Positions 21,438-34,459 of a stretch of DNA of 64,000 bases are shown here, piece after piece. The notes under the pieces were generated by a model that saw nothing but the letters and a program-made list of their open reading frames with translations, did not search any database and had not been told where the DNA came from. A program made the position numbers and the translations under genes. The stretch is from Embiotoca jacksoni. Taxonomy: Eukaryota; Chordata; Actinopteri; Embiotocidae. Position 1 is the first letter of the stretch, and every line of letters begins with the position of its first letter. Where the stretch lies: positions 15,346,724 to 15,410,723 of the forward strand of contig JAKOON010000005.1 in assembly GCA_022577435.1 (NCBI GenBank), in the 5' to 3' direction.

Positions 21438-24400
21438 ACGTTGCCATGTTTGTCAAACCAGTGAGGCCCCTCGTAGGAGGAGTTGAACTATTTGCTTTTT
21501 TGTAGCTAGAAAAAGGCTTTTCTGTATCACTGGTGAGAAACTCTTCTGCCAACTTAAAAAAAAAAAATAAAAAAAAAACATGCATGTAGTTTATAATTTT
21601 TTCTGGAAAAAAAACAACACGTCTGAATAATGATGAGTCCTCAATGTTCATTTGTTTTTTTATTTTCTTGTGTATTCCTGTGTGACTGGCCACGCAGCGC
21701 AGTGAGGGGAACTCCATGAGCCATGATGAGTTGTTTAAAATCTAATCAAAAACTAACAAGTCCCTGGTTATTTGTTTCTGCCTCAATACTTGAGAGTTCC
21801 CAGATGTTGTGGAAGGTAGGGAGTCGATTGTTTATACAGCGGCGAATCTCTTCCAAACACACACATTCTATCAGCCTTCATGGCTATCTATCAAGGGAGG
21901 CACAAGTTACAGTTTTTCTGGAGTCAGGCAGGCACAAAAGCCCTTCAGCAGCAAATTACAACTCCCACCCCACCTGCTGAAGCCAGCGTGCTGGCGGCGC
22001 AATGTTCAGACGGTAACCTGCCTCCGATCGATCGGTTGTTGTTGCAGCTGTGCTCTGGTTGATGGTTTATTTAAGCGGCTCCACATGCTTGTTGAGGGGA
22101 AGGCAGCTGAATACATAAAACAGCTCTCAGAACCACTTTGTGGTCCGGGTAAGAGTAAATGGAATAATAAAAACCAAATGGTTTCATCCCATGTTGTAGG
22201 CTCATAAATCCAGGAAGTTGCTTCTTACCTTTATGATCCAACGCATGTAGCGTGTTGGGTTTTGTGCGATGGCTTCTGGGATGACTTAAAGGTGTTCAAC
22301 TGGATGCGCACCTAATGTAGAGCGAGATAATTGTCACTGTTTCATCTGTATTAACCTACAATGAATTACATTTAAAGGAGTCTTTGTAAAACAGAGAACA
22401 AAGTGACACCAACAGAGAAAGCTTGAAAAAAAAATGTTACAATTTAGATGCATAAATAAAGGTTCAATCTTGCAAATATTTTAAAAAAAAGATTTAATTA
22501 TTTCTCTCTAAAAAATTAAAATAATAATCTCAACGAGTAAGAATATCGGGTGGAAAAATAACTGTAGCAAAATCCCTGTTCAGCCCTGAGTAATTTAAAT
22601 CCTCTGTTTAGTCAGCTAGACTTCAAGGTCAAGCCTTGACTCTCTTCGGTGAGGTCAGTGACATCCCCTGTCCATTCACACTGTTTCCTTCCCTTCAGCC
22701 AGAGGAGAGGATGTATCCCTAACTTCCTGCTGCCTTACACACAGACAGGAAATTAGTAATTTGCTGTGCTATGCCTGACATTTCAAGTGTTCAAACTTAC
22801 ATGCTGCAGGACTGTAAGCATTTCTCAGCTTTCCTGCTCACAGTCTACACAAACATACAGTATGTTAATGAGAAAAATCGAGATTAAAAGCAGATGAACT
22901 CAGATTTCAGCCACCACTGAGCCTTAGAAATCAGCTGATCTCTTTAAAATAGTCTTTCTCAGCAATAGCACTATTAAAACTACAGAATGTACCTGTTATT
23001 AACTGATCTTATAGAAACAGCTGATCTAGCAACCTATGAAAGACAGTTGTTTTTTACTGATTTAAAGACAACTTCTTTTCTCGTTTGTTCTATGGCTGTC
23101 TGAATTAGCAACCGAGATTAGTATAAAATACCAGCTAGTTCATTATTTTTTATTCATTTATTTTCTGCCGTAAAAATGGTCCAAAATGAAGAAAGGAGAA
23201 TATAGGCTCGCGGAATGAGGTGAGTTACGGTTAACTTTGGTTCAGTGTTATAACTGTGGAAGCGTTTTTAACACTTGGAAGAACAAAAGACTATACCATT
23301 CATAAATTTACAAAGGGATAAAAGTACTTTGAAGAAAGTTTGGATAACCAGAAAATATCAAGGGTGTACCCTCAAGTTCAGAGTCCAGTAGAGTTCAGTA
23401 TGCCGGCTATAAATCCCCAAAAAGGGTTGCAGTAAAAACTCGTCACAATGGCACAATAAGTTCATAAGCAATCTGTAACTGGACTCATGGGTGCTCGAGG
23501 ATTTTGTTTGCCATTCAACTTACCAAACTGCCTGGAAAACTTAATTTGCCACGAAAACAAGTTTAAACTTTTATAACTGATCATCAAAACCGTATAGTAA
23601 ATTATGCTGTAAGCTGTTCAGATCACTGCGAGAAAGAAAATAAAGAACACGCTCCACTTCTATCTGCAGGGCTGTCAGTCGGCAACGTTTAGAGAACTCG
23701 GTGCCATTCTTGCGTTTTACGGGAGATCTACTAAACATGTGGAATTAGTACAAATCTGACACAGGCAAATCTAATTTTCTATTTTATGGACCCTTAAATT
23801 GAATTAAACCCAGGAAAGCCACACTATATGCTTGTTCATCTCGTTCTAAAAGTTACAATCCATAATTTTAGCAGCGTAGTTTAATGTTCTGAACCGGATT
23901 AAACATCAAAACCCCTTGAAAATCACCTTAAGCCTTCATATTAGATTACAGTAAAGGTACCGTGTGAATGTTTTTTTTTTTTTTTTTACTGTGACTTTAA
24001 AGGTAAATCTAAAACTTTGAATAAAGGGTGTTCATTTTCTGACACGTGGTAACTCTTACATGTTGCGTTTACTCATGAATGTTATCATTCTAGACACTTT
24101 CCTTGACAGTGTAGTGTGGTTTAAAAGCATTACATGGTTTTCCAAAGAACTACAAATAACATATTGGCCACATGTTGTATTGAAAAAATAAGAAGTCCAA
24201 AGTGCTGCCAATTCCAAAACGCTGCAAATATGAGGGATTTCCAAACCTTTTGTTGCTAGATGTCAAGCAGCGCCAGTTGACTTTTGAGGCCCTTGGAAAC
24301 AACAAAGGTGAGCCTCAGAAGAAAAAAAAAACAGCCACTCTGATATTGTGGATATTTTTGTAAACTCCCAGGGGTGCAAGCTTGCCCTAGAAATGGCTGA

Positions 24401-25177
24401 GGACTGAAAAATGTTGTCGGAGCAATGCTGTTTATGCAGAGCATCAGCTCATTGTTAGCAGACGGAGAATGTTCAGAAAACAGTTTGGCTCTCTTTTACT
24501 CCAAGATATTTTGGCCCGTGTCTCCCTGAGAATGACCTGAAAAACAGTAACCTAGATTCTAATGTCCAATTAAAACAATTTGAGAAAACAAGCCCAGGAA
24601 TAATAAGAGTTGCCTTCATAATCTAATGATGAATCATGCAGCACTGCATACATGTTTATTTACTGTACGCAACATTCAAACTCAACCAGAGTGGGCTTAA
24701 GCACTTTTGCTCTATTAATGCGTGTTTGTTAAGTTTAAAGTGCATTGCGCTGTGATAAATCACAGACGGGTCCATTTTAAAATGTCCACACACTTGAGTT
24801 ATAAGGTCATTAGCTGTAATACAACATAAGGAATATATCTCAGCACAACTTCAAACCCAGGTCATTGTGTGTTCAGGTTCACAGAGGAAGTTCTCCGTAG
24901 ATGCTGCTCACATCTGTAAACAAAGCAGGACTTCCTCATGTCATTTCAAAGGATTACTATCATGTTTTCTTCCGAATGTTTGTATGACGTGTCATTTTGT
25001 GATCACACGCCTCTCTGCACTTTTAGATAAAATTACTAACATCTTGACAGCATGTTCATCCATATCATAACTCTTACTGTTTGTCCTCCAAAATATGAAG
25101 CCAGAGCCTGCAGTGTTGTGCACTGTATATGCATTTGTGTTTAATTTTCTGACTGTTGAAGTCCACGATAACACTTC
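21438..25177. other. AT-rich noncoding sequence
   Basis: No gene recognised. It contains a perfect 12-bp palindrome CCGATCGATCGG at 22024-22035 and a 17-T run at 23971-23987. The stretch 22200-25000 is long, AT-rich and without transposon ends that I recognise. Confidence 0.55.
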
Positions 25178-25216
25178 CACATCTGGCATTGGCTCCAATA
25201 ACACATCTGGCATTGG
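25178..25216. repeat. 24-bp-spaced short duplication
   Basis: CACATCTGGCATTGG occurs at 25178-25192 and again at 25202-25216, a 24-bp period consistent with replication slippage. Confidence 0.9.
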
Positions 25217-25567
25217 GAAACATTCTTAAAACAGCAAGTAACCAGTAATTACACTCTTAAAGACGATCTAATCATCTGTTCGGCTCTTTACGGATTTCTG
25301 CGCAGCACCCTCGAGAAAACTCGGGCCATCAGTTATAGAATTGGTCGGGTTTTCTTTCCTACCTGGACAAACAGCACATTATTATTGTCACTATTTTGAC
25401 AGGCTCTCTAATTACCTTTGCTATTTATGGTGCACAAACCATCTGCTACTGATTCCTTCATTATCTTGAAGGCGATAAAACGATTAGGGCACCGTCAGAG
25501 ACAGTTATTCTTTAGCCAAGGTTGGGCACTTGTCAGCACAAATTATTTATGAAAAAGTCTCCTAAGA

Positions 25568-25570
<3 letters not shown>
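25217..25570. other. Unique noncoding sequence
   Basis: Even-composition sequence without a gene. Nothing further recognised. Confidence 0.45.
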
Positions 25571-25607
<37 letters not shown>

Positions 25608-25643
25608 TTTAAAGTTTGGTAAATGTTTAATAATAATAATAAT
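25571..25643. repeat. Poly-T (33) and (AAT)n
   Basis: Thirty-three consecutive Ts at 25571-25603, the longest homopolymer in the window, followed by about five AAT units near 25629-25643. Confidence 0.95.
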
Positions 25644-26582
25644 TTTTTTTTAAAAAGTGTTGTCAGTCCTCAAACAACACCAGATGGAAGAACAAACAAT
25701 GAGATTATTAAAACCAAGAAATAATGTAAAATCAGTAGTATGATGTGGAGAATTAAAATAAAACTATACTTGACATTTTCTCTAGATTTGTCAAATGTCA
25801 GATTAGTAAACAGTGTCCATATAACGTTTACTTCAGCAGTGTCATCGCCATTACCGACTTCCTACAGTCATACATGTCTCAACAAAGAGCTGTATACATT
25901 GCAGACAAAGTGGAAAAGTGGGCAAACACTCTTAAAAAGACTGTAATTAAAATCTTTAATCACTTCGTCGGTAAACTTTTTAGTGAGATGACCCATTTAA
26001 GCGTCTCTCTCTCTTCAGATGCAAAGTAACCCAGATGCTTTGAGGTAGACATCAGGTTCTTAAATAAGGCTCTCTTAGATCCCCAGCTTTGCTCAATAGT
26101 CTTGAAAATGGTGCTGCAAAAGTAAAAAAAAAAAAAAAAAAAAATGTCTTGATTATCAATGATTGATCAGCTATAAATGTCTGTAGCTGGATGTACATTG
26201 CTGCATGTAATTAAGTGACCTGAACTCTGTAAACCACAAGTTTCGAAGAGTCATTTTCAGGAGTAAAAATAGGAAAAGAAACGAAGCGAAAATTAGTGAA
26301 TGCATCATTTGCACGACAGGTCCGAATGCCTTTTTTTTTTTTCTTCATATAATTCACTGGGTCTTAACTTGCACTGAAATCTAGCACCAATGCATCTTCA
26401 GACTCACTTGTTTTAAAGTGCTGTAGGAATTATAGTAATCTCCGACAATAATGTCATTCTCTTGGAGGATTAAACACGCTGAATGCCAAACTCATATTTC
26501 TATAGTGTTGTCTGAGTCACAGAAACAGCAGCAGTGGGTATTTGTCGAAGCAATTCAAAAGACTTACGTTTGTGTTTTCATA
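25644..26582. other. AT-rich noncoding sequence
   Basis: No gene recognised. A 21-A run lies at 26124-26144 and a T-run near 26332-26341. Confidence 0.5.
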
Positions 26583-26973
26583 TTAAAGGTTCAGTGTGTA
26601 GGATTTAGGAGGAACTATCGGCAGAATTGGATTATGACGTTTATAATGATGTTTTCATTAGTGCATAATCAACTGAAACTACGAATCACTGAGTTGTTTC
26701 TACCTTAGAACTGGCGCTTCATATCTACATAGGGAACAGGTACTCTTTCACAAAGCGCGCCATGTTGCACCGCCACGTTGGTACCGTAGCCCAGAAGGGA
26801 CAAACCAACCACTGGCCCTTCAAAAAAAAAAAAAAAAAGGCCTTTTCCAGTTTTCACAAGTTGCGCAGTCTCCGTAGATTCATGGCTGGAAGGGAAAGGG
26901 CGAGACGAGGGATGTTCAGTCGTTGGCAATCTGCAACCTTAACGCTAGATGCCACTAAATCACACACACACTG
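26583..26973. mobile_element. Teleost miniature inverted-repeat transposon
   Basis: The left end TTAAAGGTTCAGTGTGTAGG and the inner GGATTTAGGAGGAACTATCG correspond, inverted, to the right end containing GCTAGATGCCACTAAATC. This is a very abundant percomorph family whose ends I recall as AGGTTCAGTGTGTAGGATTTAGTGGCATCTAG. Internal landmarks also fit: a CGCCATGTTGCACC segment, and GTAGCCCAGAAGGGACAAAC near 26788. An A16 run sits inside. The right end has lost the final bases of its inverted repeat. The apparent open frames across it are not genes. Confidence 0.85.
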
Positions 26974-27222
26974 CTCTTTTCTCCCCGCAGTTGTGTGAGC
27001 AGTCATTGCTGAAGAGTGCATAATTTACAGGACACTGTACTGTCACAAAAACTCTTCGGGAGGAGGTTGGAGTTGATTATTGAATGGAGAAAGAGTGTAA
27101 TCTCAACTCTAGTTTTGACTCTTCCTTTTAATACCATAGAGGTGCTGTGTCATACATGCCACAAGGATGGTTTGTCGTCAGCTGTTATTTTTTTTTTTTT
27201 ATATCCCGATTGGTTTTTGGCA
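26974..27222. other. Unique spacer
   Basis: No gene recognised. A T-run lies near 27188-27200. Confidence 0.45.
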
Positions 27223-27268
27223 TGTAGGTAGGTAGGTAGTTACTTTCTTAATCCCCAAGGGGAAATGT
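27223..27268 (-). mobile_element. Retroelement 3' tail with (GTAG)n
   Basis: GTAG tetranucleotides abut AGTTACTTTCTTAATCCCCA followed by AGGGGAAATG. The motif ACTTTATTAATCCCCAAGGGGAAAT next to a tetranucleotide repeat is a frequent non-LTR retrotransposon or SINE 3' end in fish. If so, the element points to the minus strand and its body would lie to the right, but I recognise no more of it. Confidence 0.6.
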
Positions 27269-28559
27269 TTTAGTGCGGTGTTGGTATTGGTTCAGCTGAT
27301 CGTCGATAATATATGAGTGAAATTGTGTCTGACGGAGTTTGCCTGCATCAGGTTGCTTTTGTAGAAGCTGGGTTTGTAATTCAATATGTAATCAGCAGTT
27401 TTACATTGTTTGGTTGTTTGTCCTTGTGTGTGTAGATGAACTTTCCTGACCTTTGCTTATACGCTGTACAGAAGCGACTGATTTAGCCTGCGCTACCTAT
27501 AAATCATTAGCATGTCTCACCCTGGGAGACAAATACCACAGGCCTCCCGACTGTATCCAAATATGATCCGCTCAATTATCTCGACATGTTTAAGACCAAA
27601 TATAAACGGGCCACAAATAACAGAAGAGGTCACACTGACAGTGCAGTAAGTACATTGTTACTCAAATGGAAATTCAAAAGGACACTCGTGAAATCAGCGG
27701 AAAGCTCGACCACCCATCAAACACTGACAAAAACATCCACGCCAGCTCCCCGTAATGTTTGAGTATTGTATGCTTTTCAAAGGCCCCTTCACCATTTTTA
27801 ATTTAATCTACAGTGAAGAATGGTTGATGGTAGTTTTTTTTCAGTCTTACTGTACATAAATATCACGCACTGTCTTTTTTTTTTTTTCCCAGAGAGGCTA
27901 TTAGCCATAATTTCCCTGTCCTCTCCGGGTGTTATTGTCAGTATTCACGTTTGATTAAATCCCTGCGGCATTAGTGACCAGCCTCATTGATTTGCCATCC
28001 TGCTTGTTGCATTGACTTGCCAGGCCACAAGAGGCTTTTTGAAGGCTGCTGATCCCCAATATATATTTGTAACACATTTGTTTTAATTAAGTGTTCACAC
28101 AGCATGGAAATTGGATAGCTGACTAAATGACTGGAACCAACAGTAATACGGCTAATTGCGGTTACTGTTGCAGCCATTGTGCCTCACAGATCAATATTTA
28201 GAGTAGCTGGATATTGAATGAAGTAAAAGGACTGATCAAATAGCTTGGTGAGATTTCGTGGTATATTTTTTGTTCTACAGTAATCTCTAAGAACTTTTAG
28301 TAAGTATTTTTCCTACAGTAGAATTTTTATATTTTTTTTTAACTGGGAAAGATTCCCTTTTTAAATTAAATACATTTAATATTAAATGTAAAATTAAAAA
28401 AAAAATCCATCTTTATCCTGCAAAAATGTATCGTTGGTCTGACATACCGTGCAGTTTTAGATGTCTTAGTCTAGCCAAAAGCATACGCACGGTCCAAATC
28501 AGCGTTTATAAACTCCAAAACTAAATGAAATAAAACACTCAAAGGATTAGAACAATTTA
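27269..28559. other. Unique noncoding sequence
   Basis: No gene recognised. Even-composition sequence at 27480-27620 and 27890-28200 could be single-copy regulatory DNA; this is unsupported beyond appearance. Confidence 0.45.
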
Positions 28560-29060
28560 GAAAGCAGACCCCCTTCTTTTCCATTGTGCCTCTACCATGC
28601 TGTGGCTATTTCTCTATGCCCAGCATGGGCTCCACTTTGTGGCTTTTAATAACCTACCCCTTCAAGCTTCTACCCCCTGAGACACATTTTTCCCTACTTT
28701 ATTTGTGCCGCTCTGTTTCTACCTACCAGCAGCTGCAGCGAGGAGCGAGCAGTGAAGGCAGCAGCAGCAAATTTCTTCCAGTTGCTCAACACGCTAATAC
28801 TCCCCTTTTCTTTGCAGCTCAAGCATTATATTGCAGTTTCATTGACTGGGAGGTGTTGTGTTGCAGTGGAATCAATAGCTGAGGGGATCCCAGCCCAACG
28901 ATTAGCTTGTCAGTCAGGCCTCTGTGGTTGAAAGGAGGGGAGGCAGCGTAAATCCCAGAATACCAGGGGCCACCAGCATGGAAAAGCTGGAATGCTGAGA
29001 GCCGCCGATCGCGCTGCACCACCTGTTGTAAGAGGCAACATGTGCTGAGTGTATTAACCT
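28560..29060. promoter_or_regulatory. Candidate conserved noncoding element
   Basis: A GC-balanced, repeat-poor block with a short CAG/GCA-rich run near 28755-28770. It contains a pyrimidine tract ending CTTTGCAG at about 28817, which could pass for a splice acceptor, but the sequence beyond it stays open for only a short distance and matches nothing. The 98-codon plus-strand frame across it is probably chance. Confidence 0.25.
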
Positions 29061-30509
29061 TACTGCTACTGTGGTTTAACCGCTCACTGCTACCACTGGT
29101 CCCTCTGCACAGTGCTGATGACTTTAACCTCGCCAGGAAAAGATGCCGCTGTTATCTAATTGAATGAGCTCGAGCTGTTTGCGTGAAAAGTGCGTGCTCG
29201 TGTCTGGGTTAATTAGTTTGCAAAAGATCTTTTTTATTTTTATACACTGGAAGACTTTTTATTTGGTTTATTCCTGGCCCACAGTCAGATGATGCAGCGA
29301 GTTTGTGGTTTTAGATTTGTTGCTGCAGAGAGCTGAAGTGTGCGTTCAGCGGAGACGTGAGAGAAATGGGTCTTTGATTTCCATAATACTTCGTACATTC
29401 TCATGCAGGGCTGAAAACACAGAAACTAGCACACTGATGTGAAAGTGCTTCCCGTTGCACTGTTGACATGTTGGGACATCGGGGAGTCCCCACTTTGAAA
29501 ATCACTGGCGTACAGAATGTGAGCACTCAGTTAGATCCAGGTTAAGCGTTGTGTCTAAATGATGCAACACCAGTGCAATGCGGTTTGTGTCTTTTAGTTC
29601 TGTGTTCTGTCTCAAAATGAACGTTAGTAAACTTCTTTAGCGTATCCGATGGATTAAATACTTTATAATTCCCCAGGGTCCTCTCCCACTGACAGTAGGC
29701 AATGCTTCATTCTTCATTTCCTCAAGCACAAAGCAATTGCAAACAGTTTGTGTACGAGTCCCATTTAGAGAAAATGTTGACAAAGTAAATCTTTGACCTT
29801 TTTAGAATGATTTAGCTCTCGTCCCGGGGTTGCCACACAGTTCACCATCGATACAAAGCTACGTGATATTAACAGAAGACAACATACTGTTTTGTGATGT
29901 TCCTTTGGCCATTATTCCCCATATGCTTCTGTGACCTTTTCCTGCAGCTCAGTTAGAGAATAGATATGATCGTATCCATTGTTTTATCTGAAACCTGGCC
30001 ATGATGATCAGAGCAACTGCATATTGAGTACTGTTAGAGTTGTATTAGCAGAAAAAAACAGATGTGAAACGCTGCAAAACGCCTGTTTTATAAATATTGG
30101 AGGTTAACTCTATGGCCATCAACTTTTATACTGACTATTATTACTTCAAATGCAGATAGGCCTTGATTTAAAAAAACAAAAAACAAAATGTATTACTTTA
30201 TTTTAAAGTGAATATAGGTTTTTTTTTTCTGTTTTTCTTCTATTACTCTTCAACATTTGATACTTGTTCCAACGTCGGTGTGTAATTGCAGAGTATTAAC
30301 CGTATTAACTATTCTATCTGTGCAAAAGGTTTTTGGATGATCAGGGTGTTTTCAGTATTCTGGCAACACTCTCCTTCTTATAACACCTAGTCAACAATGA
30401 ATGACTTCACTCATTAGCAGCTAGTCCCTGTTTGATTAAAATGTTGTGTAAGGATGACTATGGAGAAAATCGACTTGAATATTATTGTTGTTTGGAAGGA
30501 CCAAACATT
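29061..30509. other. Unique noncoding sequence
   Basis: No gene or recognisable transposon. T-runs near 30219. Confidence 0.5.
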
Positions 30510-30866
30510 CAGAACCCAACCAATACTGGATTTTTGGTGCTGATACCGATATTAAGGAGTAAAACCATTCCGATATTGATATATTGGCTGAAATTTGGTT
30601 ATCAAACACTTGTGACAAAGATATGTAACGGAGGCAGGCTATTTTAGTTTAATGATAAACTTTAATGTCCCAAATGACACGAGTTATTTTTGTACAGAGA
30701 ATGTCACTGAGAATAAAATAATTTGAAATAACTATGAATTCAAAAAACAACACACAGAAAATAATTTCCGATTTACCTCAAGGACCTTTTTCTACATTGA
30801 TGTTCTGTAAAATAAAATAAGCACCGATACTTGTTAAATCATTCGATATTGAATCGTGCTCTACTG
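30510..30866 (+). mobile_element. Nonautonomous DNA transposon, copy B (both ends present)
   Basis: This is the most complete of three copies (others at 4404 and 37063). The left end is CAGAACCCAACCAATACTGG. The right end, read inverted, is CAGTAGAGCACGATTCAATA, an imperfect terminal repeat of the same type. The shared block TGACAAAGATATGTAA is at 30613-30628. At about 357 bp with no transposase it is a miniature element. The family assignment (hAT-like, from CAG termini) is inference. Confidence 0.75.
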
Positions 30867-32606
30867 TGTAAATGGAGTAAAATTCAGACTTGATCAAACC
30901 AGTTAGTATTGACAACTGTAAATGAGAGACCATGGCTTACACTTTGAACTAATATAATCATGGGTCATTTCTCACCAGGTTGTCAGACTCAAAGAACTGT
31001 TTCTAGAAAGTGGAAACAGAGGCCATTTCTTCCCGTCAGCGACTGAGAATAACTAACAAGCCTCCCGTCGGGTGGGGTGGTGGGGGGGGGGGCGTGCTGT
31101 GGTACCAAGACTGGTGATCAGTTGATACCCCCGTCTTCAGACTGGGCTTAGTAAAAGGCAGCTTAAGTTTATGGCACCAAGAGAGGCTGTCGACCAGGGG
31201 TCACCCCAAGAGAAGGCTGGGGTGTCAGGCTGCAGCACCAGAGGAGGAGTCAAGGGCAGTCTTGGACTGTTTGTCTTGAAAGAAGATGGTGCGGTGTCAG
31301 GGTCACTGCAGAGGGATTGAGACCCCATTAGCAGAGTTACACTTACTTCCACTAGCTTAGCTTCAAGCTTAAAGAGCAATTTGCTGCTATAAAGTTGTAC
31401 TGAATTTTGACATTATAATTCAAGCAAATTTAAAATAGAAACTATTTGGAGAAAAAAAAAAAAAAAGTGTTTTATTGTTTGGATTTTACATGCTACATGA
31501 ATACAGATAGGAAGGATCGGATTTTATTATTAGACAACCAGTTATCTTGTAATAAAGGAGGGCATAGCCTGACTCTGCCAAAACACATTGTCTCGTGTGT
31601 TTGTTTTTTTTTGCCAGTTTCAGTTTAAATCTCACAGATATTTAATTATTAACTTAAACATTAACTTTTAGCAGAAAGACACTCTAACTGTGCACTGTGG
31701 TGAAGAGAGGAGACTCTACCAGCAGTCCGGTACAGGACATTCAGTTCAGTAAGGTCCTTCTGTTCAGTACACCTTATGATCCAAACAATTGCCATCAAAA
31801 GAGTCTGTTTATATTATGTTATTATATTCAAGAGTGCGTGTTCCATCTGGGAAGTTTGGCAGTGCACCAGTTGTTGTGTCTGCTCTGGTAAGCAGGTAGA
31901 GTTTACCTTTTAAAGCTGGGTAGACACTGCAATTTGAATTCATCTTGTAAGATTTGTTAATTCACACTACACACTTAGATTTGCCTTTGTGCATGCAAGA
32001 ACATTGCTAGTCCTTTATTATTATAAATAGCTTAATGAAAACTGTTCTAATTTGAAAGTGTGCTGTACATCCCTGTGAGAAGTATTTACTCACTCATTTG
32101 TTTACCAAGGTGTTAATTTTAAATGATCAAATCGTCAACAGACATTTTGAGGCAACATTTTAATTAGCAGGGCAGTTAAAAAGCAGAGAAAGGCATAGTT
32201 AACTGTAGCAAGATGTGAAGCTGGTGCCAATAAAGACATTTGGCTCCAGGAGAAGTTAATGTAACAACTTCAGTCACAATCTGAACTTTCTAAAAAAGAA
32301 GTTCAGGTCAATGCAGCTCCGCTATGATCCTCTGTTCACTCACAGAAATAGCTATCGTTTTTTTTTTTATTTTACCTACTGAGCCAAAAGAAGTGGCAAC
32401 TATATGACAACACTTTTTGTTTGCCAATAAACCAGATTTGAAGAGGAAAAAGCTTTTTATTCACTTGGAATTGCACAGTCGACAAACAGGATCACAAATG
32501 TATATGTCTGATCACAACACATGTAACTAACTCACTTCAACATGATGCCGTTTAATAGTTTATAATTATGTCTTGTTTTCTGTGGCACACACGTAGCATG
32601 TGTTAA

Positions 32607-32611
<5 letters not shown>
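30867..32611. other. Unique noncoding sequence
   Basis: No gene recognised. A G-rich stretch at 31070-31092 has quadruplex potential. Low-level A/T runs elsewhere. Confidence 0.5.

Positions 32612-32673
<62 letters not shown>
32612..32673. repeat. (GT)n microsatellite
   Basis: Thirty-one uninterrupted GT units, the longest perfect GT array in the window, so probably polymorphic. Confidence 0.97.
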
Positions 32674-32675
<2 letters not shown>

Positions 32676-32939
32676 ATGCGTGTCTGAGAGAAACAGACAG
32701 AGGCAGATAAAGAGAGGGAAAGTCTTTGTAAAGAATTTGGCAAGCTCAACAAAGTCCCTCAAGAGTCCTTACCAAAGGATCTGGGAGAATGTTCTAGGTT
32801 CCAAGGAGAAAGACCCCTCAAGAGTGAAAACACACTAGCGTTAAGTTATTAGCTCCACTTTGAGCTGTGTATGTGAAACAAGCTCTCACAAGAGCTGGTG
32901 AGAATCCCTTAACTCACATTACTCCTCCCCCTGGCTTTG
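32674..32939. other. Unique spacer
   Basis: Nothing recognised. Confidence 0.45.
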
Positions 32940-33060
32940 TCTCTTTTTCAGAATCAGACTAGGAGGGTTATTCTCTCCATGTGGATAGGTCCTCGGGCCC
33001 AATTATCTGGCTACAATGCTCAATTAGCCATAATCCCTCTTTTGAGGTGATAAGAAAGGG
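32940..33060. promoter_or_regulatory. Candidate enhancer-like element
   Basis: A compact run of typical developmental factor sites: CAATTAG at 33021-33027 (homeodomain), TAATCCC at 33031-33037 (OTX/PITX-type) and TGATAAG at 33048-33054 (GATA). Such clusters occur by chance, and conservation was not testable. Confidence 0.3.
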
Positions 33061-34434
33061 GTTTAAGTTTTTTCTTGCGGAAAACGAACCACATTTAGTG
33101 CGATCAAACACAAAATACATAATTCTTTTAGTAAAAGGAGATGGAGAATTATTTATTTAGCTAGAAGTTAGCTCAATTTTGCCCGAGCACATAACATGTG
33201 TGCTAAGAAATATGGCTTCGGGACTGTAGATGCTGCCAAGTAAATACAATTGGACACTGGAGTGCGCACTGCAAAAGATTAAGCAGCAGCTTCAAATACT
33301 TATGCACTATGATTTTATAAATATTTGAGTTGAGCCGTGGTTGGATGGAATCAGGTAAGTGTCACAGTGTGCAAGGTCATATTTTGTCACCAGGTGCTCA
33401 ATTAAAGAGAACATTAACCTTGTTTACAAAATACAAGAGCAATACCGAGTGGGGCAGTAAATGTATTGTCATTAAACAGTAGGAGGCCGCTCTCTCTTGG
33501 CCGGTTGCCTACGAGCCGCATGAGCTGGGCTGGTTAGCGCACACACATTCACACACTCTGCATTTAAGCCAGCACAAGGGCTACATCTGGGGCACCCCTC
33601 TTCCACAGCCAACTAATGACAAATGTTTTTGCTTTACTTTGGCTTGCATCTTAACAAACGAGTTCAAGCCTTCTTGAAAAAGTAGATTTAGGAGCAAGAG
33701 GTGCCAGAAGTAGGGGGAAAATGTCTGCCTCAGCTTTATGATGTGGTAAGTAAAGGCACTGAATAAGCCGACTGCAAAATAAGTCTAAAGACATAAAAAA
33801 AAAAAGCCAAACTCTGGCACCCAAAATGTCATTGTGCCGCTCCATATGAGGCTACCTCGCAACATTGCTCTGTTTATTTACGTGCCAGAAAGTACACATG
33901 ATAAAAACCTCCTCGCGAGGTGAAGTGGAACAGTCTTCACTCTTAATTTTTACAAGTTGCTGTTGAAGGTGTTTGGCAGGAGACATAACCTGTGTGGGGC
34001 GTTAGCTTTCCAAAATTTGAATTGCACATGCATGTGGAAGTAGACCAAACTATCAGAGAGAAGGTGTCGGGCCAAGCTCCCAGAACCTAAGACTAAAGAA
34101 AAATATAAAGTTCATCACCATTACAGAGGTTAATGCTCAGATGGATCAGGATACGCTGATAAAAAAAAAAAAAAATTGTGAGATCTACCAAACAATAATA
34201 TACTCAATATCCGAGGCACTCAGGGCTCCTGATCCCTCTCCCTGCTTCTCTGTAACAATACCTGATTCTACACCAAATTTGATACCAAGTGTTACTGCTA
34301 AGCTCTGTCACAGGTTCCTGCCAATCTAGGTATTACAACTGTCTCTGTTATTCTTGGAGGAGTGGCTCTCAGTTAACCTCAAATCAAGAGCTGTAATTTG
34401 TGGTTGATGGCACACTTTGAGATCTGTCTGATCT
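33061..34434. other. Unique noncoding sequence
   Basis: No gene recognised. The block 33460-33610 is GC-richer and repeat-free. A-run near 34160-34174. Confidence 0.5.
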
Positions 34435-34459
34435 CTGCGCCTCAGGCTTCGAGGCGCAG
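34435..34459. other. GC-rich perfect hairpin
   Basis: Arms CTGCGCCTC and GAGGCGCAG are perfectly complementary (9 bp) around a 7-base loop AGGCTTC. No U-tract or coding context makes it a recognisable terminator or RNA gene. Confidence 0.7.

Noticed and set aside
28800..28882. Splice-acceptor-like CTTTTCTTTGCAG
   Set aside because: Frame closes after about 20 codons, with no donor recognised and no similarity known to me.
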